Assembly: GCA_013911415.1 (NCBI GenBank)
Contig: JACETI010000004.1
Coordinates: 124,001 to 188,000 of the forward strand
Reading direction: 5' to 3'
Source of the DNA: Legionella sp.
Lineage (GTDB): Bacteria; Pseudomonadota; Gammaproteobacteria; Legionellales; Legionellaceae
Length of the DNA stretch: 64,000 bases
Part shown: one piece after another, positions 36,731 through 45,957 of the stretch
How the letters are laid out: every line of letters starts with the position of its first letter
Position numbering within the stretch: position 1 is the stretch's first letter
Notes under the pieces: generated by a model
Told to the model about the DNA's origin: nothing
The model's database searches: none
The model's input: the letters and a program-made list of their open reading frames with translations, nothing else
Translations under genes and position numbers: made by a program

Positions 36731-39074
36731 TCAGGAGAGAATTGCGCTTGTTGGCATGGCATGCAGGCTTCCTGATGCGCAGACGGTCAATGAATTTTGG
36801 CAGAACTTGTTGCAAGGTAGAGTGTCTACCAAAAAGAAGAGACTTTGGCCGGATGGTACTTCGAGCTATTCAGGATTTTTAGATAATCCCAATAGTTTTG
36901 ATGCGGCTTTTTTTAATTGCTCTCCTAATGAAGCTCAATGCATGAGCCCGCAATTACGTCAATTATTAGAAGTATCGTACCAGGCAATTGAAAGCAGTGG
37001 ATTAACGATAAAAAAATTAGCTAAGTTAAATGTTGGGGTATTTTGTACCAGTTTACCAGGAGATTATAAAAATCTACTGGCCCAAGATACGCAAAATGCA
37101 ATTAATCCTTATAGTTTTTCCGGCAATGCGCCTTCGGCGATGTCGGGCAGATTATCTTATTATTATGATTTTCATGGTCCTTCAATTTCTGTTGATACAG
37201 CCTGTTCTTCCGGGCTTACTGCTTTACATTTGGCGCAATTATCGATTAAAAACGGCGATTGTGATGCTGCCTTAGTGGGTGGGGCAAGTATCTTTTCAAC
37301 CAGTGAATTTCATCGCTTGGCTAGAGCCAGCCAAATGCTTTCTAAAGATAATGAATGCGCGGCTTTTGATGAAAAAGCAGATGGTTTCGTGGCAAGTGAA
37401 GCGGTTGTTTGTTTGGTTTTGATTCGTGAAAGTAAAGCTCAAGAGTTGGGACTGCCGATTTATGGTTTAATTAAAGAGCTTAAATTAAATCACAATGGCT
37501 TGAGTAACGGCCTGATGGCACCTAATGCAAAACAGCAAGAATCATTAATTAGACAAACCTATCAACAAGCTGGACTATCGCTAAAAGATGTAGCACTTTT
37601 TGAAGCGCATGGAACAGCAACAAAACTGGGTGATAGCATTGAGCTTAGAGGACTAGCCGATGCTTTGGGTGAGCAAGGTGGTTCAGTCAGCTATCTAGGC
37701 GCCTCAAAAATGATGATTGGCCATTGCTTGGTTTGCTCTGCCTTAGCATCCGTTATTAAAGTAGCTTTGTCTTATCATTATCAAATGATTCCTCCCAATC
37801 CTTTATTTAAAACAAGAAATCCCTTGTTGACTATCCCTGATGGGTTAGTGATCAACACCACTGCTGTTCCTTGGCCTAAAGGAAAGCAGTATGCCAGCAT
37901 CAGTGCCTACGGATTCACCGGATCTAATGGTCATTTGATCATGGAGTTTGTTGCAGATCAGACGGCCAAAGCAGAGCTAGTGCCGCCATACTCTTTTGAG
38001 CGTGTTGAATATCACGTTAAGAAAAATCAAGAGCGAGTAGCAAAGACAGAGACTCAGACTTTCGAAATGGAAGCATGCATTGAAGTGTTATGTGAGGTCT
38101 TATCTTATCAAGCAAATAAATTGGATCCCAGTAAATCTCTAGCCGAGTTAGGCATTGATTCGCTCAGCGCTTTAAATGTCCTAACTAAACTTAAAGAGCG
38201 TGGTTACGCCATCTCGGCGGACAAAGTATGGAGTGCCCCCAGTCTTAGGGATTTTTCTCATGAATTAATTCCTCCGATGTATAAGGAGCTAGAGAGCGGC
38301 ATTCCTGGGATGAAGAAGAAAAAAATCAATGGCTTAGAGTGGTTGTATTCTAATGGTGATGGGCCTTTGTTAATTCTTTTACCGCCATTAAATAGTGACT
38401 ATAAAGCGTGGATGCGGCAAATTCCTATGCTGTTAAAACGCAATTACCAACTCTATATTCCTCATTATCCTGGCCATGGGGCACAAGTCGTTGAAGGGTC
38501 ATTGGTGCTGGCCGAACTAGCAAATAAAATTGTGGATTTTGCTTATTCCTTGCCGCAAAAAGCGCATTTTATCGGCTGGTCATTGGGGGGGGTTTTAAGC
38601 ATCTTAATCGCGACAGTGCACAAGGATTTAATAAAAAGCATGACCTTAATTGCCTGCACCACGCAATTTGATGAGAGTTTGTTTGAAAAAACGGTGGAGA
38701 TGCAAGAGGATCTGAAAACTAAGGATGACTTATTAAAAATTGCTTTTCAGACCGAGCAATCAATCAGCGAATATATATCCTGCAAAACGGCCATGACGGT
38801 GTTGAAAGACTATTATCAAGAGCTGATGAATTTATCCATTGATACAAAAGCACTTATCGCAATTAATACACCTACGCAGATCATTCTAGGAAAACAAGAT
38901 CCAGTGATTAATGTGCAACAAATTGAGCGATTGAAAACAATTCCTCATCAAGTGCTCACGGTGTTTGAGCACGCAGGACATTTTATTCCGATTACCTCTG
39001 CCGCGGAGTTTAATTCATTGCTGCTTTCTTTTGTGACCTCAGTTGAGAACACTAAGACTCCTGAGCATGTATGA
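36720..39074 (+). CDS. Terminal PKS module: KS-ACP-thioesterase
   Basis: 784 residues. The KS occupies about 1-420, with Cys162 in DTACSSG, His in HGTATKLGD and His in MIGHCLVCSA. The last motif departs from the usual NIGHLExAAG, so elongation activity is uncertain. ACP: LGIDSLSAL with Ser481. The C-terminal alpha/beta-hydrolase thioesterase has Ser621 in GWSLGG, Asp727 in GKQDPV and His754 in HAGHF, a complete triad, so it should release the product. It is the only release domain in the cluster, although it is encoded in the middle of the operon. It overlaps both neighbours by 8-11 bases, indicating tight co-translation. Confidence 0.9.
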   Translation: MNASQERIALVGMACRLPDAQTVNEFWQNLLQGRVSTKKKRLWPDGTSSYSGFLDNPNSFDAAFFNCSPNEAQCMSPQLRQLLEVSYQAIESSGLTIKKLAKLNVGVFCTSLPGDYKNLLAQDTQNAINPYSFSGNAPSAMSGRLSYYYDFHGPSISVDTACSSGLTALHLAQLSIKNGDCDAALVGGASIFSTSEFHRLARASQMLSKDNECAAFDEKADGFVASEAVVCLVLIRESKAQELGLPIYGLIKELKLNHNGLSNGLMAPNAKQQESLIRQTYQQAGLSLKDVALFEAHGTATKLGDSIELRGLADALGEQGGSVSYLGASKMMIGHCLVCSALASVIKVALSYHYQMIPPNPLFKTRNPLLTIPDGLVINTTAVPWPKGKQYASISAYGFTGSNGHLIMEFVADQTAKAELVPPYSFERVEYHVKKNQERVAKTETQTFEMEACIEVLCEVLSYQANKLDPSKSLAELGIDSLSALNVLTKLKERGYAISADKVWSAPSLRDFSHELIPPMYKELESGIPGMKKKKINGLEWLYSNGDGPLLILLPPLNSDYKAWMRQIPMLLKRNYQLYIPHYPGHGAQVVEGSLVLAELANKIVDFAYSLPQKAHFIGWSLGGVLSILIATVHKDLIKSMTLIACTTQFDESLFEKTVEMQEDLKTKDDLLKIAFQTEQSISEYISCKTAMTVLKDYYQELMNLSIDTKALIAINTPTQIILGKQDPVINVQQIERLKTIPHQVLTVFEHAGHFIPITSAAEFNSLLLSFVTSVENTKTPEHV

Positions 39075-42000
39075 GTTAGTGGAAGCCAATTTTGCAGAGC
39101 AACTGATTTGGCGGCGTTTGCTAGAAAATCCTTATGATAAATCCTGCACACTTAGTTATCGCTTTTTGATCAAACAGATATTAACGTCAGAACAAATTAA
39201 CGCAGGGATTTATCGCTTTCTCAATGCGCATAAAGAGCTCAATTATCGCTTTTATGAACATGATGGAAGGGTTTATAAACGGTTTCAACCACCATCCATC
39301 GACCCAGCCCGAGAATTATCGGAGCGTTGCGAAAAGGTTTTATTTAACAAACCCTTAACGCCGCTTTATGAGTTTCAATGGCAAAAGACCGATGATGGCA
39401 TTTATTTATATGTCTATTTGAGTCACTTAATCATTGATGGCAGTGGATTTTGGCTCTTAGTTAATGAGATGGAAGCAGCATTTTTAGATAAGCAGAACCC
39501 AATACACAAGGAGCAGCCGCAAAAGCACTCGGAAGATGATTCATATTGGCAGCATTATTTGCACAATCAATCCTTACACCAAGTAATTCCCTTTTTGGAT
39601 CATGTTAAAACACCACAATGGGTTAGTCATGAATCCTTACTTTCTTCAGAGCGAGCAAGAGCGTTAATCAATTATAAAAACAGCCATTCTGTATCGTTAT
39701 TTCATTTATTAAGTGCGGCTTTAGCGAGTACCTTACATCAATACTTAAAAGATGAATCATCGGCTACAATCATTCGCTTAGCCTATTACGTTAAATTAAA
39801 TCGGCAACTCAACCAGTTTGGGTGCGATATCAACCTTTTACCCTTATTCGTGCCCTGCGAGGATACTCAGACTCTGGAACAAGTACTTCAGTCAGTTGTT
39901 GCAACGCGCAAAAAGCAGGTTAGCGTACAAAATAGGCCTATTCTTGAGTTGTTGAAGTATGTAGATTCTATCAAAAATAACAATCGTCCTTTATTGAATG
40001 TAGTGGTGAATGAGTCGCCTGGGTTAATTGCTCAGACGACTACTCCGTTCTTTAATGAAGTTAGGGGTTTGGATAATCAAAGTGCGTCTAATACTCTGTC
40101 GCTCGTTTACACCTTTGACGGAGAACAATTACGCATCCGTTTTGAATCAAATCAAGGGCCATTGCTGCAGGAATTATTAGGTCAATTAGCGGTAAATTGT
40201 ATAAAAATATTGGAGCTAATGATCACTAAACCGCAGACACTCTTAGCGGATGTGGTATTGCGAGAACAAGCACAACCAATAAGTAAAGGTGCGCAGTATG
40301 ATTCTCAATGGCCCTTATTTCTTGTCCAACAAAATCAAGAACGTACGGCTGTTATTGATGAGACTAACACCTTGTCTTACCTTGAGCTTCACAAGCGCAT
40401 CAATGCGGTCTATAAGACTTTAGCCGCTTTAGATAAAGACTTATTAACCCAGGGCGTCGCTTTATTTTTAACTCGTAGCTGTCAACTTCCAATAGCGATG
40501 CTAAGCGCATTAGCCGCTAAAGTAACTTTTATTCCTATAGCAGAAAATACATCTGCAGCAGCTCGGGGTTTACTCATCAAGGAAACGCAATTAAAGACTA
40601 TCTTTGTTGACAATCAAACTGAACAATTACTCACTGCAGAAGAAAGAGCAATTCAGCAGGTGATTAATTTAGATTTGATAAAGGGTGTGGATGGCCAGTT
40701 GTCTCTCGAGCCCTTATTAGACAATGAAATTGCCTACATTTTGTTTACCTCCGGTTCAACAGGTAAGCCTAAAGGGGTGATGATTAGTTATGACAACCTA
40801 AGCCATTTTTTCTCGTCGATGGCCGCTCATCCAGGATTGACTCAGCATGATACCTTGCTTGCGCTGACAGCAATTAGCTTCGATATTTCTATCAATGAAC
40901 TTCTATTGCCGCTGTTTTGTGGTGGTTGTGTATTAATCGCCTCTAATGCAGTGCGCTTATCTCATCAAGCTCTAGGTGAGATGGTTAATCAATATGACGT
41001 ATCCGTCGTTCAAGCAACCCCATCAACACTGAACTTGCTGATGCAAAGCAAATGGGCCTGGCATAATAAAAGAACCCTGCGTTTATGGGTTGGTGGTGAG
41101 GTTTTAAGCGCGGATCTAGTTCGCTTTTTTAAGCACCAAAACATTGAGATCTACAATATGTACGGCCCAACCGAAGCAACGATTTGGGTGAGTGCTTCAT
41201 TGGTTCATTCGGCAGACTTAATCTCTATTGGAACGCCTTTAGCGAATACCTCTTTATATGTGCTTGATAGCAATGGGGCATCCATGCCGCTTGGAATGGT
41301 TGGTGAGTTGGTAATTGAAGGCAAATTAGTTGGTCAAGGTTATATTAATTATCCAGCTACTTCCTTTAAACACGGAGATATTGGAGTAAGGCGCTATCAT
41401 ACCGGCGATAAAGTGATCGCCTTAGCAAAAGACATCATAATCTATCTCAAACGTTACGATGAACAGGTCAAAGTACGAGGTCATCGGGTTGAATTGGAGG
41501 AGATCAACACTCAGATACGAAAGTTAATTCCTAGTTTTATTGGTTTAACGCTATTAGTTCCAGAACCAGAAGCGCATCTTTGTGTTTACTACACCTCGCC
41601 GACACATCTTAATGTGAGGCAGTTAAAGGAAGCCCTTAAGAAAATACTACCTGAGTACAAAGTGCCGCAACGGTATTATTTATTAGAAACAATGCCCTTA
41701 ACTAATAATGGTAAGCTAGATAAGAACAAACTTATTGGCTATAAGCCGCAACCACAGCCTGCGACGCCTATTGATGACAAAGAGCCGACATCCTTTGAAC
41801 AAAAAATTCTAAGGCTTATTACGCAGCATTTTAATGTGATTATCAGTGATCCAGAGCGCTCTTTGTTGGATTATGGCTTTAATTCATTGAGTTTTAATCA
41901 GTTGTCCTTTTTATGTGGCCAATACTTGGAATTTAGTGTAAGTCCTCATCAGTTTTATCAGCTCAATACCATCAAAACACTGAGTGAATATTATCAATTT

Positions 42001-44490
42001 AATAAAATTGCAGTTGCCAAAGATTATTCACCAATAGCTTTTAAAAACAGGCGAACACCCATTGCGGTCATTGGCTATGATGCCTTGTTGCCAGGGGGTA
42101 AAAATCCTGCTGAATTTTGGCAGTCATTAGTGAAACAAGAATGTTTAATTAGCGATCACCAACGTCCTTGGTTAAGTAGCAGGGACCGGGCGGGTTATAT
42201 CAATAAGGTAGAGTATTTCGATAGAAAGTTTTTCAATCTTTCTCCTATTGAGGTCATGCACCTTGATTTTAGGCAACGCTTATTGCTGCAATGTGCTTTT
42301 CGTACTTTAGAGCACGCTAGTATTCTATCCGCCGCCCTGGATCATAAGGCCGTGGCGTGTTTTATTGCGGCAACGGGTATGGATTCAATGCTGGCCTCAA
42401 GTAAACAACAGATTCCTGCGCATCCCTATACGCTTTCAGGGAACTCGCTCAGTATGTTAGCAAATAGATTATCCTTTTATTTTAATTGGAAAGGGCCTTC
42501 AGCAACTGTTGATACGGCGTGTAGTGGTTCTTTAACGGCGCTGGCAAGAGCAATCGATAGTTTAATTTTAGGCAAGGCTGATTTATGTTTTGTTGGTTCT
42601 GCTAATTTAATCTTGGATAATGACTTCACCGATGCCTTACAAGCTGGACGATTTTTATCACCTCAATACAGATGTGCGAGCTTTTTAGACCAAGCCGATG
42701 GTTATGTGCGTGGTGAAGGGGTGATGGGTTTTCTGTTGAAGCCTTTGGAACAAGCAGAAAAAGACGGGGATGTTATTCATGCCGTTATTCATCATGTGGT
42801 GGAAAATCATGGCGGCAGATCTGCATCGCTTACCTCGCCCAATCAGCAGGCTCAGGCCGATTTATTAGTGAGAGCTTATCCTAAAGAATTGGCCCAAGAT
42901 CTCAGTTATATAGAAACTCACGGTACGGGAACAAAGCTTGGTGATCCTATAGAAATCGATGCACTTAAAGAGTTTGAGCAGCTCAGCTTGGGCGATAATC
43001 AACATGAAACAATTTATTTAGGCGCTTTAAAACAAAATATAGGTCATTTGGAGGCTTCAGCTGGATTTGCCTCCTTATTAAAAATAATTTTGGCGATGAA
43101 GCATCAATGCCTGCCTGCAAATGTACAGAGTCAATCAATTAATCCATTAATCAATTTAGCGAGTTCTAAGTTTAAGTTAAGTGCTGAGACTATACCCTGG
43201 GGAGCTAAAAAGCTCATGGCCGGAGTTAGTTCATTTGGTTTTGGTGGTTCAAATGCCCATGTCGTGTTATCAAATTATGATGCGGTCGAGCTGCACCGCG
43301 ATTTAGACCCTGATGTGCCTCTACCTATCGTTTTATCTGCTAAAACAAAATCCGCGTTAAGGGCGCGCATAAACAATCTGCTGAATGACCTGGCGAGTGA
43401 TCTATCATTGATAGATATAGCTTATAGTTTGGCAGTGGGGCGAACTCATTTTGAGTGTCGTACGGTGGTATTAGCACAAAGTAAGCAGCAATTGGTTGAA
43501 GAGTTGAAGGAGTTATTAGCCACTGAACAATTACAAAAACCAATAGAGGGGTATTCAGCTGTTCTTGACGACTATTTAGCGGGTAACCCAGTGAATTGGG
43601 AGTCCCTTTTCTCTTCATTTAAAGCAAAGCGGGTCGCGCTTAGCCCCTATATTTTTGATACAGAGCCCTATGTGCATAAAACTTTTGCTTCAAGCACTAA
43701 TTTAATAGATAGCATTAAATTCACTTCGATTAATGCGAATCACTATTCAATAATAATCGCGAGTGATCATCCTTTTCTTGAGCAGCATCGAGTATTTAAT
43801 CATAAGGTACTTCCCGGAGTTGCCTATGTTGATTTTATTTTGTCATGTTTATCCAAACAAAAGTCCAAAAAAGCGTTGTGTTTAGAAAATCTACGTTGGC
43901 TCCGACCAGCTGTATGCACAGGAGAGTCCTTGTCTTTAAATCTTGATCTCGGCATGAATGCGTTTAAATTTTCAAACCTGGATAATCAGCTTTTAGCCAC
44001 AGGAGAATACAGTTGGTTAGAGAAAGAATCTGTTTTTACCCAGAATTGGTTTAAAGAAGCGCAAAGTAAGCTAAAAAAATTAGCTCTTAATAAGTCTTTA
44101 GCGGCATATGTTTATAACCGATTTAAACAACTGGGCATAGATTACGGCACCTATTTTCAAGGGATATCCTCAATAAGTTGTTACGAGAATTTAGCATTGA
44201 CTCAAATCTTAATAGAGCCCCAAGGAAGTTGTATTGGTCTATTGGACGCAGCGTTTCAATCAGGAATGGCGATTAACTTGGCAGAAATTCAGGCAGGATT
44301 AATGCCCTTTAGTTTAGGGCGAATGATTATTCTTGATCCCAATAAATTAAGATTAATACAAAAAAGCCACGTGTATACCCTAAAAAACTCGCCATTTAGA
44401 ACCAATTTTGTAATTTGCGATGAGCATGATAATCCTTTGTGCATACTAATAGACCTAGGTGTCAAAGCATCAAATCTGTCTTTATCATAA
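39067..44490 (+). CDS. Hybrid NRPS-PKS: C-A-PCP-KS-DH
   Basis: About 1807 residues. Condensation domain with the catalytic His120 in SHLIIDG. Adenylation domain about 440-900 with TSGSTGKPKG near 560, YGPTEAT, the YHTGD loop and the NGKLDK lysine. PCP with GFNSL (Ser940; Asp of GxDS is Asn). Ketosynthase about 997-1410 with Cys1152 (DTACSGS), HGTGT and NIGH. Dehydratase with HPFLEQH from 1568, LPGVAY and Asp1727 (LLDAAFQ). It then ends without carrier or release domain. The C domain at the very N-terminus suggests a starter acylation of the amino acid, so this is probably the first protein of the line. The ATG at 39067 overlaps the preceding stop by 8 bases and is preferred over the TTG at 39043. 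Confidence 0.92.
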   Translation: MYELVEANFAEQLIWRRLLENPYDKSCTLSYRFLIKQILTSEQINAGIYRFLNAHKELNYRFYEHDGRVYKRFQPPSIDPARELSERCEKVLFNKPLTPLYEFQWQKTDDGIYLYVYLSHLIIDGSGFWLLVNEMEAAFLDKQNPIHKEQPQKHSEDDSYWQHYLHNQSLHQVIPFLDHVKTPQWVSHESLLSSERARALINYKNSHSVSLFHLLSAALASTLHQYLKDESSATIIRLAYYVKLNRQLNQFGCDINLLPLFVPCEDTQTLEQVLQSVVATRKKQVSVQNRPILELLKYVDSIKNNNRPLLNVVVNESPGLIAQTTTPFFNEVRGLDNQSASNTLSLVYTFDGEQLRIRFESNQGPLLQELLGQLAVNCIKILELMITKPQTLLADVVLREQAQPISKGAQYDSQWPLFLVQQNQERTAVIDETNTLSYLELHKRINAVYKTLAALDKDLLTQGVALFLTRSCQLPIAMLSALAAKVTFIPIAENTSAAARGLLIKETQLKTIFVDNQTEQLLTAEERAIQQVINLDLIKGVDGQLSLEPLLDNEIAYILFTSGSTGKPKGVMISYDNLSHFFSSMAAHPGLTQHDTLLALTAISFDISINELLLPLFCGGCVLIASNAVRLSHQALGEMVNQYDVSVVQATPSTLNLLMQSKWAWHNKRTLRLWVGGEVLSADLVRFFKHQNIEIYNMYGPTEATIWVSASLVHSADLISIGTPLANTSLYVLDSNGASMPLGMVGELVIEGKLVGQGYINYPATSFKHGDIGVRRYHTGDKVIALAKDIIIYLKRYDEQVKVRGHRVELEEINTQIRKLIPSFIGLTLLVPEPEAHLCVYYTSPTHLNVRQLKEALKKILPEYKVPQRYYLLETMPLTNNGKLDKNKLIGYKPQPQPATPIDDKEPTSFEQKILRLITQHFNVIISDPERSLLDYGFNSLSFNQLSFLCGQYLEFSVSPHQFYQLNTIKTLSEYYQFNKIAVAKDYSPIAFKNRRTPIAVIGYDALLPGGKNPAEFWQSLVKQECLISDHQRPWLSSRDRAGYINKVEYFDRKFFNLSPIEVMHLDFRQRLLLQCAFRTLEHASILSAALDHKAVACFIAATGMDSMLASSKQQIPAHPYTLSGNSLSMLANRLSFYFNWKGPSATVDTACSGSLTALARAIDSLILGKADLCFVGSANLILDNDFTDALQAGRFLSPQYRCASFLDQADGYVRGEGVMGFLLKPLEQAEKDGDVIHAVIHHVVENHGGRSASLTSPNQQAQADLLVRAYPKELAQDLSYIETHGTGTKLGDPIEIDALKEFEQLSLGDNQHETIYLGALKQNIGHLEASAGFASLLKIILAMKHQCLPANVQSQSINPLINLASSKFKLSAETIPWGAKKLMAGVSSFGFGGSNAHVVLSNYDAVELHRDLDPDVPLPIVLSAKTKSALRARINNLLNDLASDLSLIDIAYSLAVGRTHFECRTVVLAQSKQQLVEELKELLATEQLQKPIEGYSAVLDDYLAGNPVNWESLFSSFKAKRVALSPYIFDTEPYVHKTFASSTNLIDSIKFTSINANHYSIIIASDHPFLEQHRVFNHKVLPGVAYVDFILSCLSKQKSKKALCLENLRWLRPAVCTGESLSLNLDLGMNAFKFSNLDNQLLATGEYSWLEKESVFTQNWFKEAQSKLKKLALNKSLAAYVYNRFKQLGIDYGTYFQGISSISCYENLALTQILIEPQGSCIGLLDAAFQSGMAINLAEIQAGLMPFSLGRMIILDPNKLRLIQKSHVYTLKNSPFRTNFVICDEHDNPLCILIDLGVKASNLSLS

Positions 44491-44557
44491 ACTCGTTCTT
44501 ACTTTGCCTGGAGAAGGTGCTGGCAGGTGGATGGAAGTATGTACTTTGTGTTTGATA

Positions 44558-44632
44558 AAGTGCCCCCAGATTTGGGGAAGACTCTGAAAAACTTACATGG
44601 ACAGAAAATGACGCTAAATCATTGATTTACAT
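44558..44632 (+). pseudogene. Decayed tail of a winged-helix gene at the right end of island B
   Basis: AAGTGCCCCC, then a GGG(A/G)AAGAC-like segment and GCTAAATCATTGATT, follow the same order as the last 50 bases of the gene at 48461-48835 and its spacer to tRNA-Arg, with an insertion in between. Only the end of the gene is recognisable. The gap 44491-44904 otherwise holds the repeat at 44633 and the higB promoter region. Confidence 0.4.
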
Positions 44633-44682
44633 GACTCGCTCGGAGGGACTCGAACCCCCGACGCCTTGGTTCGAAGCCAAAT
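44633..44682. repeat. tRNA-Arg 3'-half remnant R2 (putative attachment site)
   Basis: CTCGGAGGGACTCGAACCCC onward is almost identical to 48846-48889, the 3' half of tRNA-Arg(UCG), up to the anticodon stem (TTCGAAGCCAA), where similarity to the tRNA stops. The 5' half is absent, so it is not a tRNA gene. It separates the two islands. Confidence 0.75.
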
Positions 44683-44804
44683 TGATCTTGGTAAATTAAT
44701 ATGTTAATCAACGGGTTATTATTTTTACTTCTATTCTAACCCTGCCTCAAACCACGTACTACATAAGTGGTTACATTTAAAACTGTTACAATTTTGCTAC
44801 ATCA
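44633..44804. repeat. Long direct repeat, element left end, copy 2
   Basis: The tRNA remnant is followed by the same 125 bp or so as at 17255-17380. Sharing beyond the tRNA core shows that both repeats are left ends of related elements, and not merely two chance tRNA fragments. Confidence 0.6.
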
Positions 44805-44875
44805 TTTTAAATCGCTTAAAACATAAAGGAAGCTTTAAAGTAAGTGATTGACAAAACAAATCATTTTTATTACCG

Positions 44876-44894
44876 TATATCGATATTTGATATA
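44876..44894. promoter_or_regulatory. Palindromic operator upstream of higBA
   Basis: TATATC and GATATA flank seven bases (GATATTT) 10 bp before the preferred higB start. TTGACA lies upstream at 44848-44853 and TGCTATAAT at 44895-44903. Antitoxins of the HigA family repress their own operon through such dyads. Confidence 0.5.
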
Positions 44895-44904
44895 TGCTAT
44901 AATA

Positions 44905-45198
44905 ATGATTATCAACTTTCAGAATAAATTGTGTGCAGATATTTTTAATGGGGTAGATAGCCGTTATTCAAGAAAACTTCCAAGTGAGCTACATAAAAAA
45001 GCTCGGCGGAAGTTGGATATGGTTCATGCAGCAACTCTCATTGATACATTAAAGATACCGCCTAGTAATAAGCCGGCAAAACTAACAGGCAATTTATCTG
45101 AATATTGGCGAATTAAAATTGATAAACAATGGGCTGTCATTTTCCGATGGGAAAATGGTAATGCGCATGATGTGAGTATTGTTGATTACCATGACTGA
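44905..45198 (+). CDS. higB: HigB-type toxin (RelE superfamily mRNA interferase)
   Basis: About 97 residues. The sequence follows the HigB family closely: FNG near the start, SRKLP, ARRKL, the PPSN loop, the KL.G..YWRIKI strand, QWAVIFRW and the terminal VDYHD. These toxins cleave mRNA on the ribosome. The frame is open 19 codons further to 44848, but family members start at the MIINF equivalent, so 44905 is preferred. No Shine-Dalgarno is visible. The antitoxin gene follows after 9 bp, the toxin-first order usual for higBA. Confidence 0.88.
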   Translation: MIINFQNKLCADIFNGVDSRYSRKLPSELHKKARRKLDMVHAATLIDTLKIPPSNKPAKLTGNLSEYWRIKIDKQWAVIFRWENGNAHDVSIVDYHD

Positions 45199-45207
45199 GG
45201 GGAGCTG

Positions 45208-45522
45208 ATGTTACCAAAAAATAGAGCGCCTACGCATCCGGGTGAAATGCTATTAGAAGAGTTTATTAAGCCCATGCAGCTCACTCAAAAAGAGTTTGCG
45301 GCTGGTTTGGGCTGGACGTATGCAAAACTCAATGAAATTATCCATGGTAAAAGGGGAATAACCCCTGAAGCCGCCTTAGATTTAGCGGATGCATTAAATA
45401 TGGAGCCTGAATTTTGGCTTAATTTGCAAAGGGATTATGCGTTATGGAATGCAAGAAAAAAACACAAGCATAGATCACAAATGATGAGGATTGGCTCTAC
45501 ATCATATAAGAGGGCACTTTAA
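45208..45522 (+). CDS. higA: HigA-type antitoxin (XRE family)
   Basis: 104 residues with the HigA signature HPGEMLLEEFIKP followed by an XRE helix-turn-helix (TQKEFAAGLG..YAKLNEIIHGKRGIT) and the EFWLNLQ.DYALW tail. It neutralises HigB and autoregulates the operon. A GGGGAG Shine-Dalgarno is 4-5 bases before the ATG. The pair may stabilise the island. Confidence 0.92.
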   Translation: MLPKNRAPTHPGEMLLEEFIKPMQLTQKEFAAGLGWTYAKLNEIIHGKRGITPEAALDLADALNMEPEFWLNLQRDYALWNARKKHKHRSQMMRIGSTSYKRAL

Positions 45523-45553
45523 GTGAATTAGAATCATAAAAAGATTGCAGCAT

Positions 45554-45658
45554 ATGTTTAGCGCCAGAGGTAACCCCACGATACAATCTTTGTTTTCAGT
45601 AATCCACGCTTTGCAAGAAGCAGAAGGAATTAAGCTAGAAGTGAATGCGGTTCACTAA
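45554..45658 (+). pseudogene. Remnant of a second antitoxin (HI1420-like)
   Basis: A 34-residue frame contains FSARGNPTIQSLFSVIHAL, which resembles the C-terminal half of the putative addiction-module antidote proteins (HI1420 type). The helix-turn-helix N-terminal part and its toxin are missing. The 435-bp gap 45523-45957 holds only this and the repeat at 45751. Confidence 0.4.
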
Positions 45659-45750
45659 AAAGAAGTAAATAGGGTATGCGATTGAAATCAAACTATTTGA
45701 ACGTCTTTTGTAGGAAATCAATAAGTATTTTTAACCTACAGTTTCAATTT

Positions 45751-45794
45751 ACAGATTAACGTCAAGCTTTTAGACATTTCGATGTGGATCAGTT
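45751..45794. repeat. Short conserved block, copy 2
   Basis: Matches 17398-17445. In this island it is separated from the left-end repeat by the higBA segment, which suggests that higBA was inserted into, or lost from, a shared ancestral end. Confidence 0.5.
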
Positions 45795-45957
45795 GAAACA
45801 TTCCAATATGCTTCAAGTTGAGTACAGTAATTATTTGATTTGTCCTTTGATTTGTCATCCATATTATTCTTTTTAGGGGATATTAAAATTCATTGAGAGT
45901 ACAATTCATCTAAAAAATATAGATGGATTTGATGATTCAAATAATGAGGTTCGCAAT

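Larger units (their letters stand above)
17209..44632. mobile_element. Genomic island B at tRNA-Arg, carrying the polyketide cluster
   Basis: The island is bounded by direct repeats of the tRNA-Arg 3' half at 17209 and 44633. Its left terminal 170 bp match those of the neighbouring island. Its right end (44558-44632) resembles the tail of the winged-helix gene that lies at the right end of the other island. Cargo: repeat-protein paralogue 2 and the trans-AT NRPS-PKS cluster with transport and resistance genes. No integrase or conjugation genes are left, so it appears immobile. Confidence 0.55.

Noticed and set aside
38570-38590. GWSLGG in the 36720 protein as an acyltransferase active site
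   Set aside because: The surrounding sequence is an alpha/beta-hydrolase thioesterase with Asp and His following at the right distance; AT domains have GHS and a GAFHS motif, found only in the separate protein at 24219.
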